64,000 bases of DNA from Effrenium voratum. Lineage: Eukaryota; Sar; Dinophyceae; Suessiales; Symbiodiniaceae. The notes below the pieces were generated by a model that was not told where the DNA came from, did not search any database, and saw only the letters and a program-made list of their open reading frames with translations. This document shows positions 46,364 to 58,000 of this stretch, piece after piece. Numbering within the stretch: the first letter of the stretch is position 1; each line of letters starts with the position of its first letter. The stretch spans positions 672,978-736,977 of the forward strand of contig CAUJNA010002868.1 of NCBI GenBank assembly GCA_963377175.1, read 5' to 3'. Made by a program: the position numbers and the translations under genes.

Positions 46364-46446
46364 GCGCTCCGAAAGCTCGCCAGCGGCGCTGCGCGGGAGC
46401 TGGCTCCGGCCTCCGATTCAAAGACATCAGACCCAGAAATGGTCTC
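46364..46446 (-). CDS. Candidate COPB2 tail exon, Ser/Glu-rich
   Basis: Begins after CGAAAG before GAG and reads ETISGSDVFESEAGASSRAA with C/G-rich third positions. The end could be a GC donor at 46,381 or a GA donor at 46,364; the latter fits the next candidate exon's phase. Confidence 0.6.
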
Positions 46447-46640
46447 CTTTCGCATGGGGCATGTCTCCAAAACCAAGGATGCACCCCTCTCAACAGCCGG
46501 TTCCTGTCGGTTTGCTTCCCTCACTTTGCAAACCACCCACCTGATCTGATACATACTACCACCCCCTTCGCTTGGTGAAGATCATGGCCTCCCTTTGTGG
46601 ATCCATCCCAAGTTGTCCCCCAAACGAAGCGCTGTGAATC

Positions 46641-46795
46641 CGGGTCTCCCGGCGACGACAGCAGATCCACCTCCACCGGCGCCGGCGCCGCCGGCGCCGG
46701 GGCGGGCTCCGGCGCCGGAGCTGGCGCCGGTGCTGGCGCGGCCGCTGGCGCAGGCCGGGGGGGCGGGGTGAAGTCGTTGGCGGCGGGACTCGCGC
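46641..46795 (-). CDS. Candidate COPB2 tail exon with Pro/Ala repeat and DLL motif
   Basis: Two bases plus 51 codons after CCCAG before GCGC. It contains about 25 alternating Ala/Pro residues and then APVEVDLLSSPGDP. V-D-L-L is a short clathrin-adaptor-like motif. A GA donor (CCG then GATTCA) gives phase 0, matching the next exon. The GC-rich repeat makes every frame look open; this frame was chosen for the non-repetitive VEVDLLSSPGDP end. Confidence 0.6.
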
Positions 46796-47163
46796 CTGGG
46801 AAGCGGTGGACAAGCTCTCACTCGCTTGAGTGATTGCGTGAGCGCCAAAGTCCTTGTGGCTGATGTTTTCAGAGTGGAAACCAAAGCTGCTAACAAGATG
46901 ACTCCTGCAAAACATAGCGGCCAATTGATCCCTTCAGGGGGGCAACACGAAAGTGGCCGGATCCCGCCTTTGAGGAGCAAGCTCTGGAAGCCGTCTGGAC
47001 CTTGAAAGCTCATGAAGGGGTGTCCACTTGACCATTCATCCAGAGTGGATGATGAAAGTTTGCATCCACCGCCGCCAAATTCATGTTGGATCTTGCCAAC
47101 TGGGGGACTGTTGGTTGAGCCTGTCCATTTCCTAAGCAATGGGATCCCTCCCGAGGCCCCCAC

Positions 47164-47212
47164 CCAGCTTCTTGATCTCCTCCATGACATCCATCTCCAA
47201 AAACTCTTTCTC
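47164..47212 (-). CDS. Candidate COPB2 tail exon, acidic helix
   Basis: Sixteen codons plus one base, EKEFLEMDVMEEIKKL, after CGGAG before GAG and ending at GT (GTGGGG). An acidic amphipathic segment of this kind is expected in the beta'-COP C-terminal region, but there is no specific motif. Confidence 0.6.
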
Positions 47213-47561
47213 CTCCGATCCAAAACATGAGCCAAATAGCCAAGCCAGCCAAGCCAACCAGCTCGTTGGAGTGACTATTTGCTTTCTGAAGAGTGGGGAT
47301 TCGGAATCCCTCCAGGTAGGTCAGAGTGTCAGAGTCCCTAAGATGTCACCCTAAACCCATCCGAAAATCCCTGCTTTGACCAAAGCTTGAAAGACCAAAT
47401 GGCGGTTGCTTAAGAAAGACGTTCCTTAAACCTGGGGGGGGTTCTCTTGTTGAGGGTGATTAAAAGGGAGACCAAAAGGGAAACCACTTTTGGGGGGAGT
47501 TCTCTCAACAAAGACAGACCCATATCCACCACACCCTCCCTTTGGACCCCACTGGTTCGAC

Positions 47562-47622
47562 CCGCGCTCGGGGCTGCGGCTGTTGCATAGGCCGAGGCAG
47601 GCGGAGGAGCTTTCCTCTTGGC
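47562..47622 (-). CDS. Candidate COPB2 tail exon, Ala/Pro-rich
   Basis: Acceptor GCCAG before GCC opens AKRKAPPPASAYATAAAPSA, with C or G in most third positions. The 3' end is uncertain (GC or GT donors both possible). Compositionally it fits the low-complexity tail of beta'-COP, which is not conserved in sequence. Confidence 0.55.
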
Positions 47623-48954
47623 CTGGCACGTCTGGAAGGGATCGTCAGAACAGAGATCCAAAGCAACTTCCCCTTTCTGGGCATGTCGTTTTTTTTTGTG
47701 AGGCGCGGCACCAAAAAGAAAACCCAAGAGGAAAACCAGCCTTTTTGAGGGGCCCAAATCCTAAAACAGGACACACCCTTGCTGGACCTGCAAGAAATTG
47801 CAAAATCCTTCATCCAACAAAAAACTCCCCGCTCTCTTTTTTGTCATTGGCTCCATGGCCATCCCTGCAACCCCTCACCCCCAACCTTCCATGGACTTTC
47901 GATGCTACCACAAAACTAAAGTTTGACTTTAGCCCTTGCTATACTGCGTATTAAACTGGCGCTTTGAGGGGACTGCCGCGGCATTCTCATGGTTGATCCA
48001 TGCAAGCAAACCCGTGCTATGTGTTCATTGGACTATCTGCCCTGTGCCCTGTTCCTTGGGATCCTTACAGGCGATCAGCAGCGCAAGGAGAGCAACCGAC
48101 AATTTCTGGCAGAAGGAATGGCTTTTGGTCGGGTAAGGAAGCGATGGTAAAGTCATATCCTGGAAATGCTTAGGAAAGGAATGCAGGCCTAACCCAAATA
48201 AATGAAGAGAGACAAAGATTGAAAGGTTGGCTCTCTCCGTTCCCTTTCCCTTACTATTTCTGTAATATTTGGATTGTGAGCGGGTGGAGGAGCGGATGGA
48301 CACGTCTTGCACCTACAGCATAGCATAGTGGTTGGGTGAAAGGGATGGGATAGAGAGGAAGAAATAGTTTCTCCTCTCCCACACTCTCTTCGTTCGCCTA
48401 CGCCCAAATAAACTAATCAAAATAAACTCACCAACCTAATTCAAGGGCCGCCAAAGAAACAAATCTTCATGAGTGAGGTCGCAAACTTACTTCGCGAGGT
48501 TGAGAGTTCATGTGCCCAACTGTATGCCGCTAGGTCGCTAATTTCCAAACCGGCTGCTTGGACACCTACATTCGCATCTTGGTGCCGAAAACCATCCATT
48601 TGACTACGTCTATCGTTGGCGGTTTGGCCTGCCGCCGTTTTGGCCTGCCATCCCTTTCCTTTGGTTGCTTGTCTCGCCGGGCAAATTCCAGGATGAATAG
48701 TTGGGTTTGGGAAGGTTGTAGCTGGAGTAGGAAGGTGAACCAGCCCCTCTCTCCTCCAGATTACAGTTTTTCCTTGTTTCCTAATTGCACTATTTGGGTG
48801 TCTCTCAAATTGCCAAACGGAAAATTGGTACTGTTCACTTGGTCTGCCGAAGACACACAGCCAAAAGGTCTCCCTCCCACGAATTCGGCGTACCAAGTGT
48901 GATTTTGGGTTCATAGCGGCTGTCCCTCTTAACCAAGGAGAAACCACACCCAAC

Positions 48955-49036
48955 GGTTTCATGCAATCGCTCCGACGCCTCAAAGACCTTCTCTGCCGTC
49001 AGGGTGAGGTTGTAGTCCGCGAAAAGGTCCGGGAAC
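48955..49036 (-). CDS. COPB2: COPB2 exon (FPDLFADYNL)
   Basis: One base plus 27 codons, FPDLFADYNLTLTAEKVFEA then SERLHET, following the LFP block of the family. Acceptor CGGAG before GTTCC; the end at a GT (GTTGGG) is the likeliest but not forced, since no recognised family block follows it. Confidence 0.8.
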
Positions 49037-52000
49037 CTCCGGCTGTATCTAGGTATGTTCCAGGTTTTTGGTTTGAGAGATTGATAAGGAAACCATGGCC
49101 ATTTTGGGTGTCCCCCCCCCATATGGAACCGCAAAATTATCAGTTTTCGTTTGGCTTTCCTGACTCACATATTCCGGGCAGCATCTGAGGGTGTCCTAGT
49201 AGTTTCCTTTTGGATTCCCGACCAGCCACCATTTTGCACGAGCCCATTCAGGGCAGGTGTCGCAATTCCTGCGAAGTTCCCGACCACCCACCATTTTGCA
49301 CGAGCCCATTCAGGGCAGGTGTCGCAATTCCTGCGAAGAAACCAGCTACAATTAGACAGATACTCATGCCAGCAAGATATCTACTAAATGCCATGATATC
49401 TAACAAAACAACCCATGATATCTACCAAATGCCAGGGTTGTGACTAACTTCCTGTGGCACTTGTAGTCGGATCACCTCCGTGTGTCACCTCACATCCCCT
49501 GGCCAACCAGCTGCAGTTGCTTCCTGTAGGTTTGACTTTTCACCAGGGCCACTAACCACTTACCAACTGGACCTAACGAGCTCCTTCTTGGGCTATGTTT
49601 GAAGCTTCCGGGGCCTCCATGTCTCAGTACCACAGCAAATGCAACATGAGCTACGAACAATATTGCCTGTTCCGCAAGAGGACATGGAAAATTGGGTGGG
49701 TGGGCCGGGGCTTTTGTGTTGGACTGTGCAAGCATAGTCCACTTCTCGTCCTTTCCAATTAATCAATAAGTATCAATCATACAGCTGCGCGCATGCTTGT
49801 GTAGTTTTCCAAAACAAGGAGTTGAATTTCAATTTCACGTTGGACCCCTGTTCAATCCATCTCAAAACGGGTCCTGAGCTTGGATGGACCCCTGTTGGGT
49901 ATGAATGTTCATTCGTGACCCTTAAACTTGGATTTATGTGACCATCAGCCATATTTGAGGTGTCATCTGACCGGGCCCCTAGTTGTCCTTGTCCTTTTCG
50001 AAAAATAAATGGGTTCCCGAACAATGTCCAGTTTGCACCCGCTTTCTTGGTAAAACGACTGCGCAAAAAGAAAAGAAAAAAAAGAGGGGAAAAAAAACCT
50101 CACGTATGTGCACTAATTACATCCACTGTTCACCTGCCTGAATTCAGGAATCTTTGAGGGATCCTTATTCTATGATGGTTTCCAATACCCCCAAACCACG
50201 CCCCCCAGGATAAACTCGGATATATACCCTGTATATAGTGGCTAGATAGTGGCTATATCTCCCATTAAACTGCCGGGGGTAGCTTCGGTTTGGGGGTAGT
50301 GGAACGCCATCTTATCACCGGATCGGATAAGTGCTTGCTATGAACGCAGACCCGGCAGTGGGCCCGGCTTCGCCGGGTCGGCCAGGGAATCCGCCACCGC
50401 CTGGGCGCAAAGAGCGGTGGGTCTAGAAATTTTTCAGGGTGCCATTTGTTCAGGTGGGGAGGACCAACAGGAAAATCGCTTCTTCTTTTTGGGACACACA
50501 CGCACACACGCGTGGAACCCTGGGCTGTGACAACCCCCCAACAGGTCCCCTAAGGCCGACCCATAGGACTCAATGAAGCTTACCATTCAAAGAACCCAGT
50601 TGGCGAAAGTGGCTCACCTCTTCCCGCAAGAACTTCAAGGACACTTTTGATGGAAGGCCTGGTTCACTTTCGCCAGGTCTGCTGTCCAGATCTGCACCTC
50701 AGCGTCTTGCTACTGGCCAAGCCAGGTCGAGCTGTGCGCATAGACTCTGGTCATCTTGCGAAGCTTTCTGATGGTCTGAGATCCTTTTCAGGGCTTGAGG
50801 ATTGATCCTTGACTCCAAGCAACCGTTGATCCTTGGGACACGTCTGCCTCAGCTTTGGAACAAATCAAAAGCTGACAGTCTCCAGGTGTGAACCGGTTCA
50901 CGATGTCAAAAGAGGTCGACGGGGTGGGCCTTTGTTTCGGTCCGAGTGCATGGCAATTCTGGAGAGCTCGCTGGGGCAATACGTCCGAGCGAAGAAGGCC
51001 GCCTCATTGGAGTGATCCACGAAAGGACTCAAACCTATTGATTGACTTGCCAGGACGTCATATGGGTGTGGCTCAAAATGAAAGAGCTAGGCTTACCGCA
51101 GGTTCGAGTCTTTGGTTCCATTTACTGGTACCTGTTTGTGAGCCACAGCCAAATGGTTGATGTATTCAAACGACCTACGCGCAGATTTACTCTTTTTGCA
51201 GGGGCCCCCCATTGAAGCCATGGGTGCACTCTGGGCCAACTGCTTCCGGCAGGCGATTGGCGTTCACCAGCACCTGACGCATGCGATTCGCATGCCAGGC
51301 GCCCAGGGTAGCAAGTGCAGTGCCCCTGAGATGCTTGGAGCGTCCTTGAAACGTATTTGTGGCAGGGCTTTAGGGACTGAGACTGAAAAGAAACGGAAAG
51401 GAAACGAACATCGACCCAAGAAGCCCACTTTGCATCGCCCGAGGTCTGTTTTCCTGTGCCTTTCCTTTTCCCCCCAAATTGGCATCTCGTGCCTCCAGGG
51501 CAGCCTTGGTCTGGCCCAGCAGCAGGTAGCACAACACGGAGATGTTGCAAATGTTGCTCTCCTGGCGCTGGAGATGATGAAAACCGCATGGACAGTGGGA
51601 GTTTGGCAGCGAGCTGCGCGTGCCTGGTGAGCCTCGCGATTCGTTCGGCAGCACATCAAACTCTTGGCCACCAAGATGAATGGATGGGCCTTACGGGAGC
51701 TCCCAATCTCTATCTTCACCCGCCATCCTTCATGTCTGGATTTCGGAGTTTTGCACGTGTCCAATATTTCAGAGATTCACTGGCTGGCAGGTGATGGCAA
51801 ATGACATGCAGTTTTCCATTGCAACTTTATCATGTTTTTGGAGTCAAGAACACCCAAGCATTTCCAGAGCTGACTTTCGATCTCAGAATCCCCATCTCTC
51901 GTCTAAAACTTTGGGGGGTCCTTCTTTTTCCGTCTTCATCATGTTGTCCGTGAGTGTCCAAGAGCTGGGGAAGGTGAAAGAAAGGAAAGGACCAAGAGAT

Positions 52001-55000
52001 GACACCCAAGAGATAAACCAACGCAAAGGTGCCATCAGAACCCATTTGTAGGAGCTCTTGGGATTCAAGAGCCCTGTTCGAGCCACAAATCAAGGGTGAA
52101 CCGATGGTGGCGAAGGAAAGGATATGATGTGATTCTCCTCGCCATTGCCTCCATTCAAGAGATTTCAGAGAAAGGAATAGCAACCCTGATAATTGACCGC
52201 GAAGGAAGGCATTTCCTGGCATCCAAGCATTTCCATCCCATTCTATTCATATCGTTATCTCTCATCTCTCTCGAATCTCTTCCTGAAATAGACGGCATAC
52301 GGAGAGGGAAGGAGAAGGAGGGAATCAGTTCCCTGGAATTTGCTCACATCCATCTCTGTACCCTGAATTTGGCCGTCCGGGAAGGCATCCCAAGGCGAAC
52401 GAAAGGAACATAGATTCTGACAGTATGAAGCCTCTCCAGCCAGGAGACTGAGCGAGAGAGAGAGAGAAATGGGACATATCTTCATATCTTCCCTCACTTC
52501 TGCACGCTGTTCTCGACTGGAAGTAATGGCAGGAGCTGTGAAGAGATAGCCAACGGCTGCAAAATTATTTGACAGGCAAGTTCCATCCAGCAGCATTCGA
52601 AGCCCGCCCACCAACCCGACACTGCCAATGTTGTTTGGTGGCTTGGATCGGCGGTTGAGAGGTGTTCCAGTGGTTTCCCCTTTACCTTCTATCAGTGCAA
52701 ACCACCAACTAAGGGTTACCTGAGCTATGGGGTCGCCCAGCTGTTTAGCGAGGAGTTCCGGAGAAACTCTGGCTGATTCCAAAACCACTGACACTTGCCA
52801 ACTAAGGGCCACCAAATTGGCACACCACGCGATAGAGCAAACCACGCGATGCGCCTCGGCCAGCTTGCCAGTGGCCATCACACCCTCGGCATCGCCCACG
52901 GAGGTGTACAGCAAAAAGAGGGCGCCGAGGTCCTGCCAGGACGACCGGGCGAGCGGGAGTCACAGACAATATACTGCAAGGTTCCAGCCAACCAACGTGA
53001 CAATTTAGAAAGTGATCCCAACTTTTAATCCTCTGGTGAGTGCACCCAATGTGGCTCCGTTTCACAGTAGATGATTCTGGGCGGCATTTGCTCAAGGGAG
53101 TACACATCAGTCGGTCCTGACCGGGGGTGGCAAGAAATGCTCTGAAAAGTCTTGAACATGAACGTAAGGCGATCCTAGAGTTGACGTGGCCGGATGGCTC
53201 TCCCTTGTGAGTTCTTTCCAAGTTCCACCGCTAGGCCTGTATCCAAAGTGGCTCAGGTACGCTGAAGCTGGAACCCTAGAAACAACGGATAGGAACCTTT
53301 TGGGGATTCCCCCCAAGTTAGAGGGCTCCTTCCGTGGTGTCAGTTTTGAACCAAACGGGTTCCAACGTGGAATCCGTCTCGAAGCCACAGGGGAAATCGC
53401 CAATGTTCGAAGCCTTCAGATGTCATGAGGCTCGGAGAGCAGTGCCAGGCAACCCTTTTGCACACCGCGCTTCCACATTTTGACCCAACACAGTGACCTG
53501 ATATTTAGTCAGTGGACTCTATCTGTTTTGATCCATCTGATTGAAACTCAAACCGGAAAGGACGTCAAAGTACTCCCCAAGGTACTCATGTGGTGTCTCA
53601 AGATTGGAAGACCCAAATGGATTTGGGTTCTCCCTTTGGCTTCCCTTTGAAGCCCAAGAAAGGGAACCTTCAAACAAAAACCCGTGTGTATTGGGTCCAT
53701 TATGAACTCGTTCGCAACCTTGAAGGAACTATTCTGCTCGAAAAAACGGCTTTATCAATATGACACTGGGTAAAAATTGAAGAGACATCCTCGAGTTTAC
53801 CCTCTAAATGGTCCATTGGAGTCCCCAGAAGTAAATCTTGAGAACCCTGAAAGGTTTCTGGTGAACCGAAATGGATGAGGCCAAAAAACACAAAACACAA
53901 TTTATACTCTAAATGGTCCATTCGGATCCCCACAAGTAAATTTGAGAACCCAAAAGGTTCATTAAATCCTCCTTTGGCGTGGCTCCCCTCTTGGCCGCAT
54001 GGCGCAAGTCCTTCGCCTCGCTGAAACAGCGCTTCGCCAGCGAGAAGTCGCCTGAGAGGGGTAAGGCTGGGACCAACAGAAGGGGACCCCAAAAACTGAC
54101 CCAACTGCTTTGCCATGATCCAAGTCACCCCATTGTGTGCTAGGTTAAAGGGACACAGCCCCCTATTTTCTGACGTTAATCCCCAGAAACAGTGAGCAAG
54201 AGGTGATGGCTTCCTTGTTTCTCTTTAAGGTGAGGAGGGTACCCTCAAAAACCATGCGACCCACAAAAGTGCCATGGTCCCTTAGAAGGAACCCTTACCT
54301 TAGAAGGAACCCTGACAGTAATTGTCTAAAGTCTCTATAAAGGGGTGTTTTGACCGTCGCATCGCACACATATGAACCTGTGGAATCTCTTCTTTTGGGG
54401 CCCCCTTTGGCGAACATTTTGCCATTTCATAGTGGTCAATTAGAAAAAGGGTTCATACCAGGGGTGCATGGGGCTCATGGGTTCAGCCCAAAAGCAAGGG
54501 ATGTCACAGGGTAAAGTGTCATGCTGTATACAAGTCAAACTGCTGACTTGCTACAATCCCCTCCAACAAACCCATAGTCAGGGAGAACAACAAATTGCCT
54601 TGATGTGCTTCCACCTTCCCAAACTGGGGCCGAGTTTCCCTTTGTTTTGCGAACACCTTCTTCCTTTAAGCCAGCCCAAAACCCCCTATAAACTTCGCGC
54701 CTGAATTACAAACCCAGCCAAACGGCGCAGAAATTCGAGCGTCGGTTTGAGGTAACGAGATTCAGGCCGAACTCGCGCTCTTGCGCCCCCGTGATTGACC
54801 CTGAAATGCTTTGTTGTAGCTCTTCACCAGGGCTCTCTGTGTGTCTTTTGTGCGGTACCATGTGGCGTTCCATTTGAAGGGAAGCCAACAGAAAACCACC
54901 CATTCGAAGGTTGCCCTATTGTGAGACAAACCCGTTTCCAGTTTGCACACCCCAGCTCAATGCACAGTGTTCGCACGTTCCCAGAAAATGGTCCAAAGCA

Positions 55001-58000
55001 AAACATTGACAAGCATTTATGTCCAACCATCCGGATCATGGCTGTGTTTTAGACCGCCCGTTGCGTGGAGATGTGAGAGCTGTGCTTGTCCTGCAGAAAA
55101 GAAGCCCCGCCTTGCTCAAGGGCCACATCTCCCAAGTTCTTCCACTTGCCGCGCGGAGGCATCGCTGGGTTGGCCTCAAGGGCTGGCACCAGACAGAAAA
55201 TGAACCTAGGAAATGGGCTCCTCCAAAAGAGCCTGGACAATTAAATGCAAACCAAGCAGGAGGAAGGAAACCGAAGCCAAACCAAGCCCCTTTTGTAGAG
55301 GACTCTCCTGTATTCTTAGGAGAGCATGATACATGATCAAGGGACCACCATCCCTGGTCCCCAACTCGAGCGCACCGCTTGTAATTTGAGCGTGTGTCAA
55401 AATAAGGGGATCCCCACAATGGTAATATTCCTTTTGGTTTCCCTTTAACGCACCCCAAAAGGGTCCCCAGGCAAGCCACCAGAGCCGCAAGATGTCTACT
55501 GCCAGAAAAATGAGGCAATCACGGCATGCACCAGTCATAAATGATATTTGTGTTGGCGATGTCCTCCAACGGCATACTGAATTGTCTTGATAGTCAAAAA
55601 GGAATCATCGTATTATACATGTTGTACACGGAGACCAAGGTCAAAAACCATCACTTGTCCCCCTTCAATCATACATGTGAATATATATATATATACACAC
55701 GGTGCCAAAGCCGCTGGCCTTGGCAATAACCAAACTGGGAAGAGAACCATTTCGTACACGACGGCAACATCGGATTTCCGCTGAACAAAAGTTGCAATCT
55801 ACTGGTGGGTTACAATGATACTGTGGATGAACGAAATCCTGCACCACTTTGAAACCATGGGAAGCTACTGTTTGTTGGTATTTAATGTGGCAATCATCAT
55901 TCAAGGGATTCTCAGGTGGTGCGAAATGGATTTCGTCCATCCACAGTACTGCCACTTTGGGAGGTCCAAACAAATTGGTCGGTGGCCACCTTTGCAGGCC
56001 GGTTCGCACACACGCCCAATCACCCTAATCAGGAAATCAGGATGGTACTTTGTACTGACTATAGGTGTCCTAGGGGACAAATAGATGGCCCTGGTAGATG
56101 ATTAAATCACCGGAGCCGGGTAAACCAGGAATCGCCATCTATGTTTCTAGCAAAACAACCAAAAAGGACACCTACTGACCTTCTCCCACCCAACCTACAC
56201 CCAGCCTGCGCAGAAATGCTGAGGATGATGTCCGCGGCCATCTGCAGTTTGCCCAGCTGCGTGGCCAGCTCAAAGCGGTGCTCGTCATCCTGTTGCCCGG
56301 GAGGGGGGGGGTCAAAAATAGGTACCCCAAATGGATCTCTGGTGGGAAACATGAGCCAAAACCTGCGGTCCACTGGTTTAACTTTGACCCATCCCCAGTC
56401 GAAGCCATCGCGAAAAATTCGCTTCTCCGTGCCAAACTCGACACAAAGTGGCTTTTTCCCCGTCACCTCGCAGAAAGAAAGAAACAACATATGGGGCTCG
56501 AAGAAAACGACAACAAACCCCTGTAGCTCGCAAACACATCTCGGTCCTTGGAGATCTGCAGCGCCTCCGACTGGTAGCCCTGATTCTCCAGAAACCGGGC
56601 GATGCGGTTGTGCAGCGACCTCGATCGTAGCTCAAAATCTGCCTTTTGAAACCTTGGGAAGGTTTTCATCCACCACCCCGTGAGCACACTGGGCACCACC
56701 AAATTCCCCCAAAAGCGGGTGATTGGCGGAATGGTGCAAACTTCAGGCGGAGGGCTTCGCATCTCGCAACGGCAATTGCTCCCAGCATTTAAATTGACCA
56801 AATGGTCTGCGTTTGACTCCTACTTCAACACGGGTGCTTGAAGAAGAAGAAGCAGAAGAAGAAGTCATCAAAGCATAAGTGGAAAGCGGTTCACAGGATG
56901 CAAGAAACCTTTACAAATCTTTGGGTGCATTTCCGGGTACTTTGTCAGTATAGGGGTTTATCCAAAAGCCTATAGCAAAAGTATGAAAGTGCGTCTTGAT
57001 CTCCGTACTTGTTTATGTCAATGGGACAGGGGTGAACTAAACCTTCTCCGTGTTGGGCTCGCATCACAACAGAAATGTCTTCCATTTGCCAGTATTTTGG
57101 CGGGTCCTTTTTTCAGACCGCCCCCAACATGCTGGGTTTTCCTCCGGGTTTTTTCTTTAACGTCAACAAATGCCAAAATGGCTAGTCTGACGAGTGCAAT
57201 CTCTATGATTATCCTTCAAGCAGTGAGAAATGTTTCAGCAAAGCTCCAAGCTCAGGCACTTGAGCCCAAAAGGCCAACGTGTTATGTTGGCTCGTCTGAC
57301 GGTACTACATTCTACCGCTACGCTCTGAGCATGTTCAAAGAAGGGGGCACCAACTCCAAGAAAGACGAGCCACCCAATTGAACTGGCTGAGCTGGGCTAG
57401 CGGTGTCGAAAGTCACATCTTCCCTGGGCCCGTGGCTCGGGGAGCTGCGCAAAGTAGGTCTCCGCTGTCGCAAAGTCCTGGAACGGCTCGCTCGCGGGGC
57501 GGCGGTCGCCGAGAGTTTTTTTTGGGCTGCTGTCTTTCTTAGGATAACCCATTCTTTTGGGGTGGAAACCTAAAGGAAACCACTCGTATTGGAGGTTTCC
57601 CGTTTTTGACACACACACACACACCGATTGAGACCTACCTGATTTCACCAAGAGTTCAATGAAGACCCGAGAGTCCTTCTTGCGTGAGCTCGGTTTAACA
57701 ACACGAGCTGGCTATAATCAGCGGACAGATAGCCCATGGCTCTCGACTCCACCCAAAGTCGCCCAACCTGTGCAAAGGCACTTGCTGCTTGGCAAGATGA
57801 CGTCATTGTCATCTGTGGTCAATCTGCTTCCTCCAACGGCTCTAATTTGCTTGTTGTAATTTCAACAGGGTAGTTGCAAACTGTGCCAACTGTGAAGTGC
57901 AAAACTGAACTGCGTGTCCTGCAAGAATTCGTTCAAACTGAACAAAAAACAGACGTGGAAACTCCTGGGCACCCAAGGACCTGACAAATGGTCTTTTGAA

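Noticed and set aside
48069..48108. Minus segment KLSVALLALLIA with GTAAGG donor
   Set aside because: Acceptor is AG|A and its phase fits neither COPB2 neighbour.
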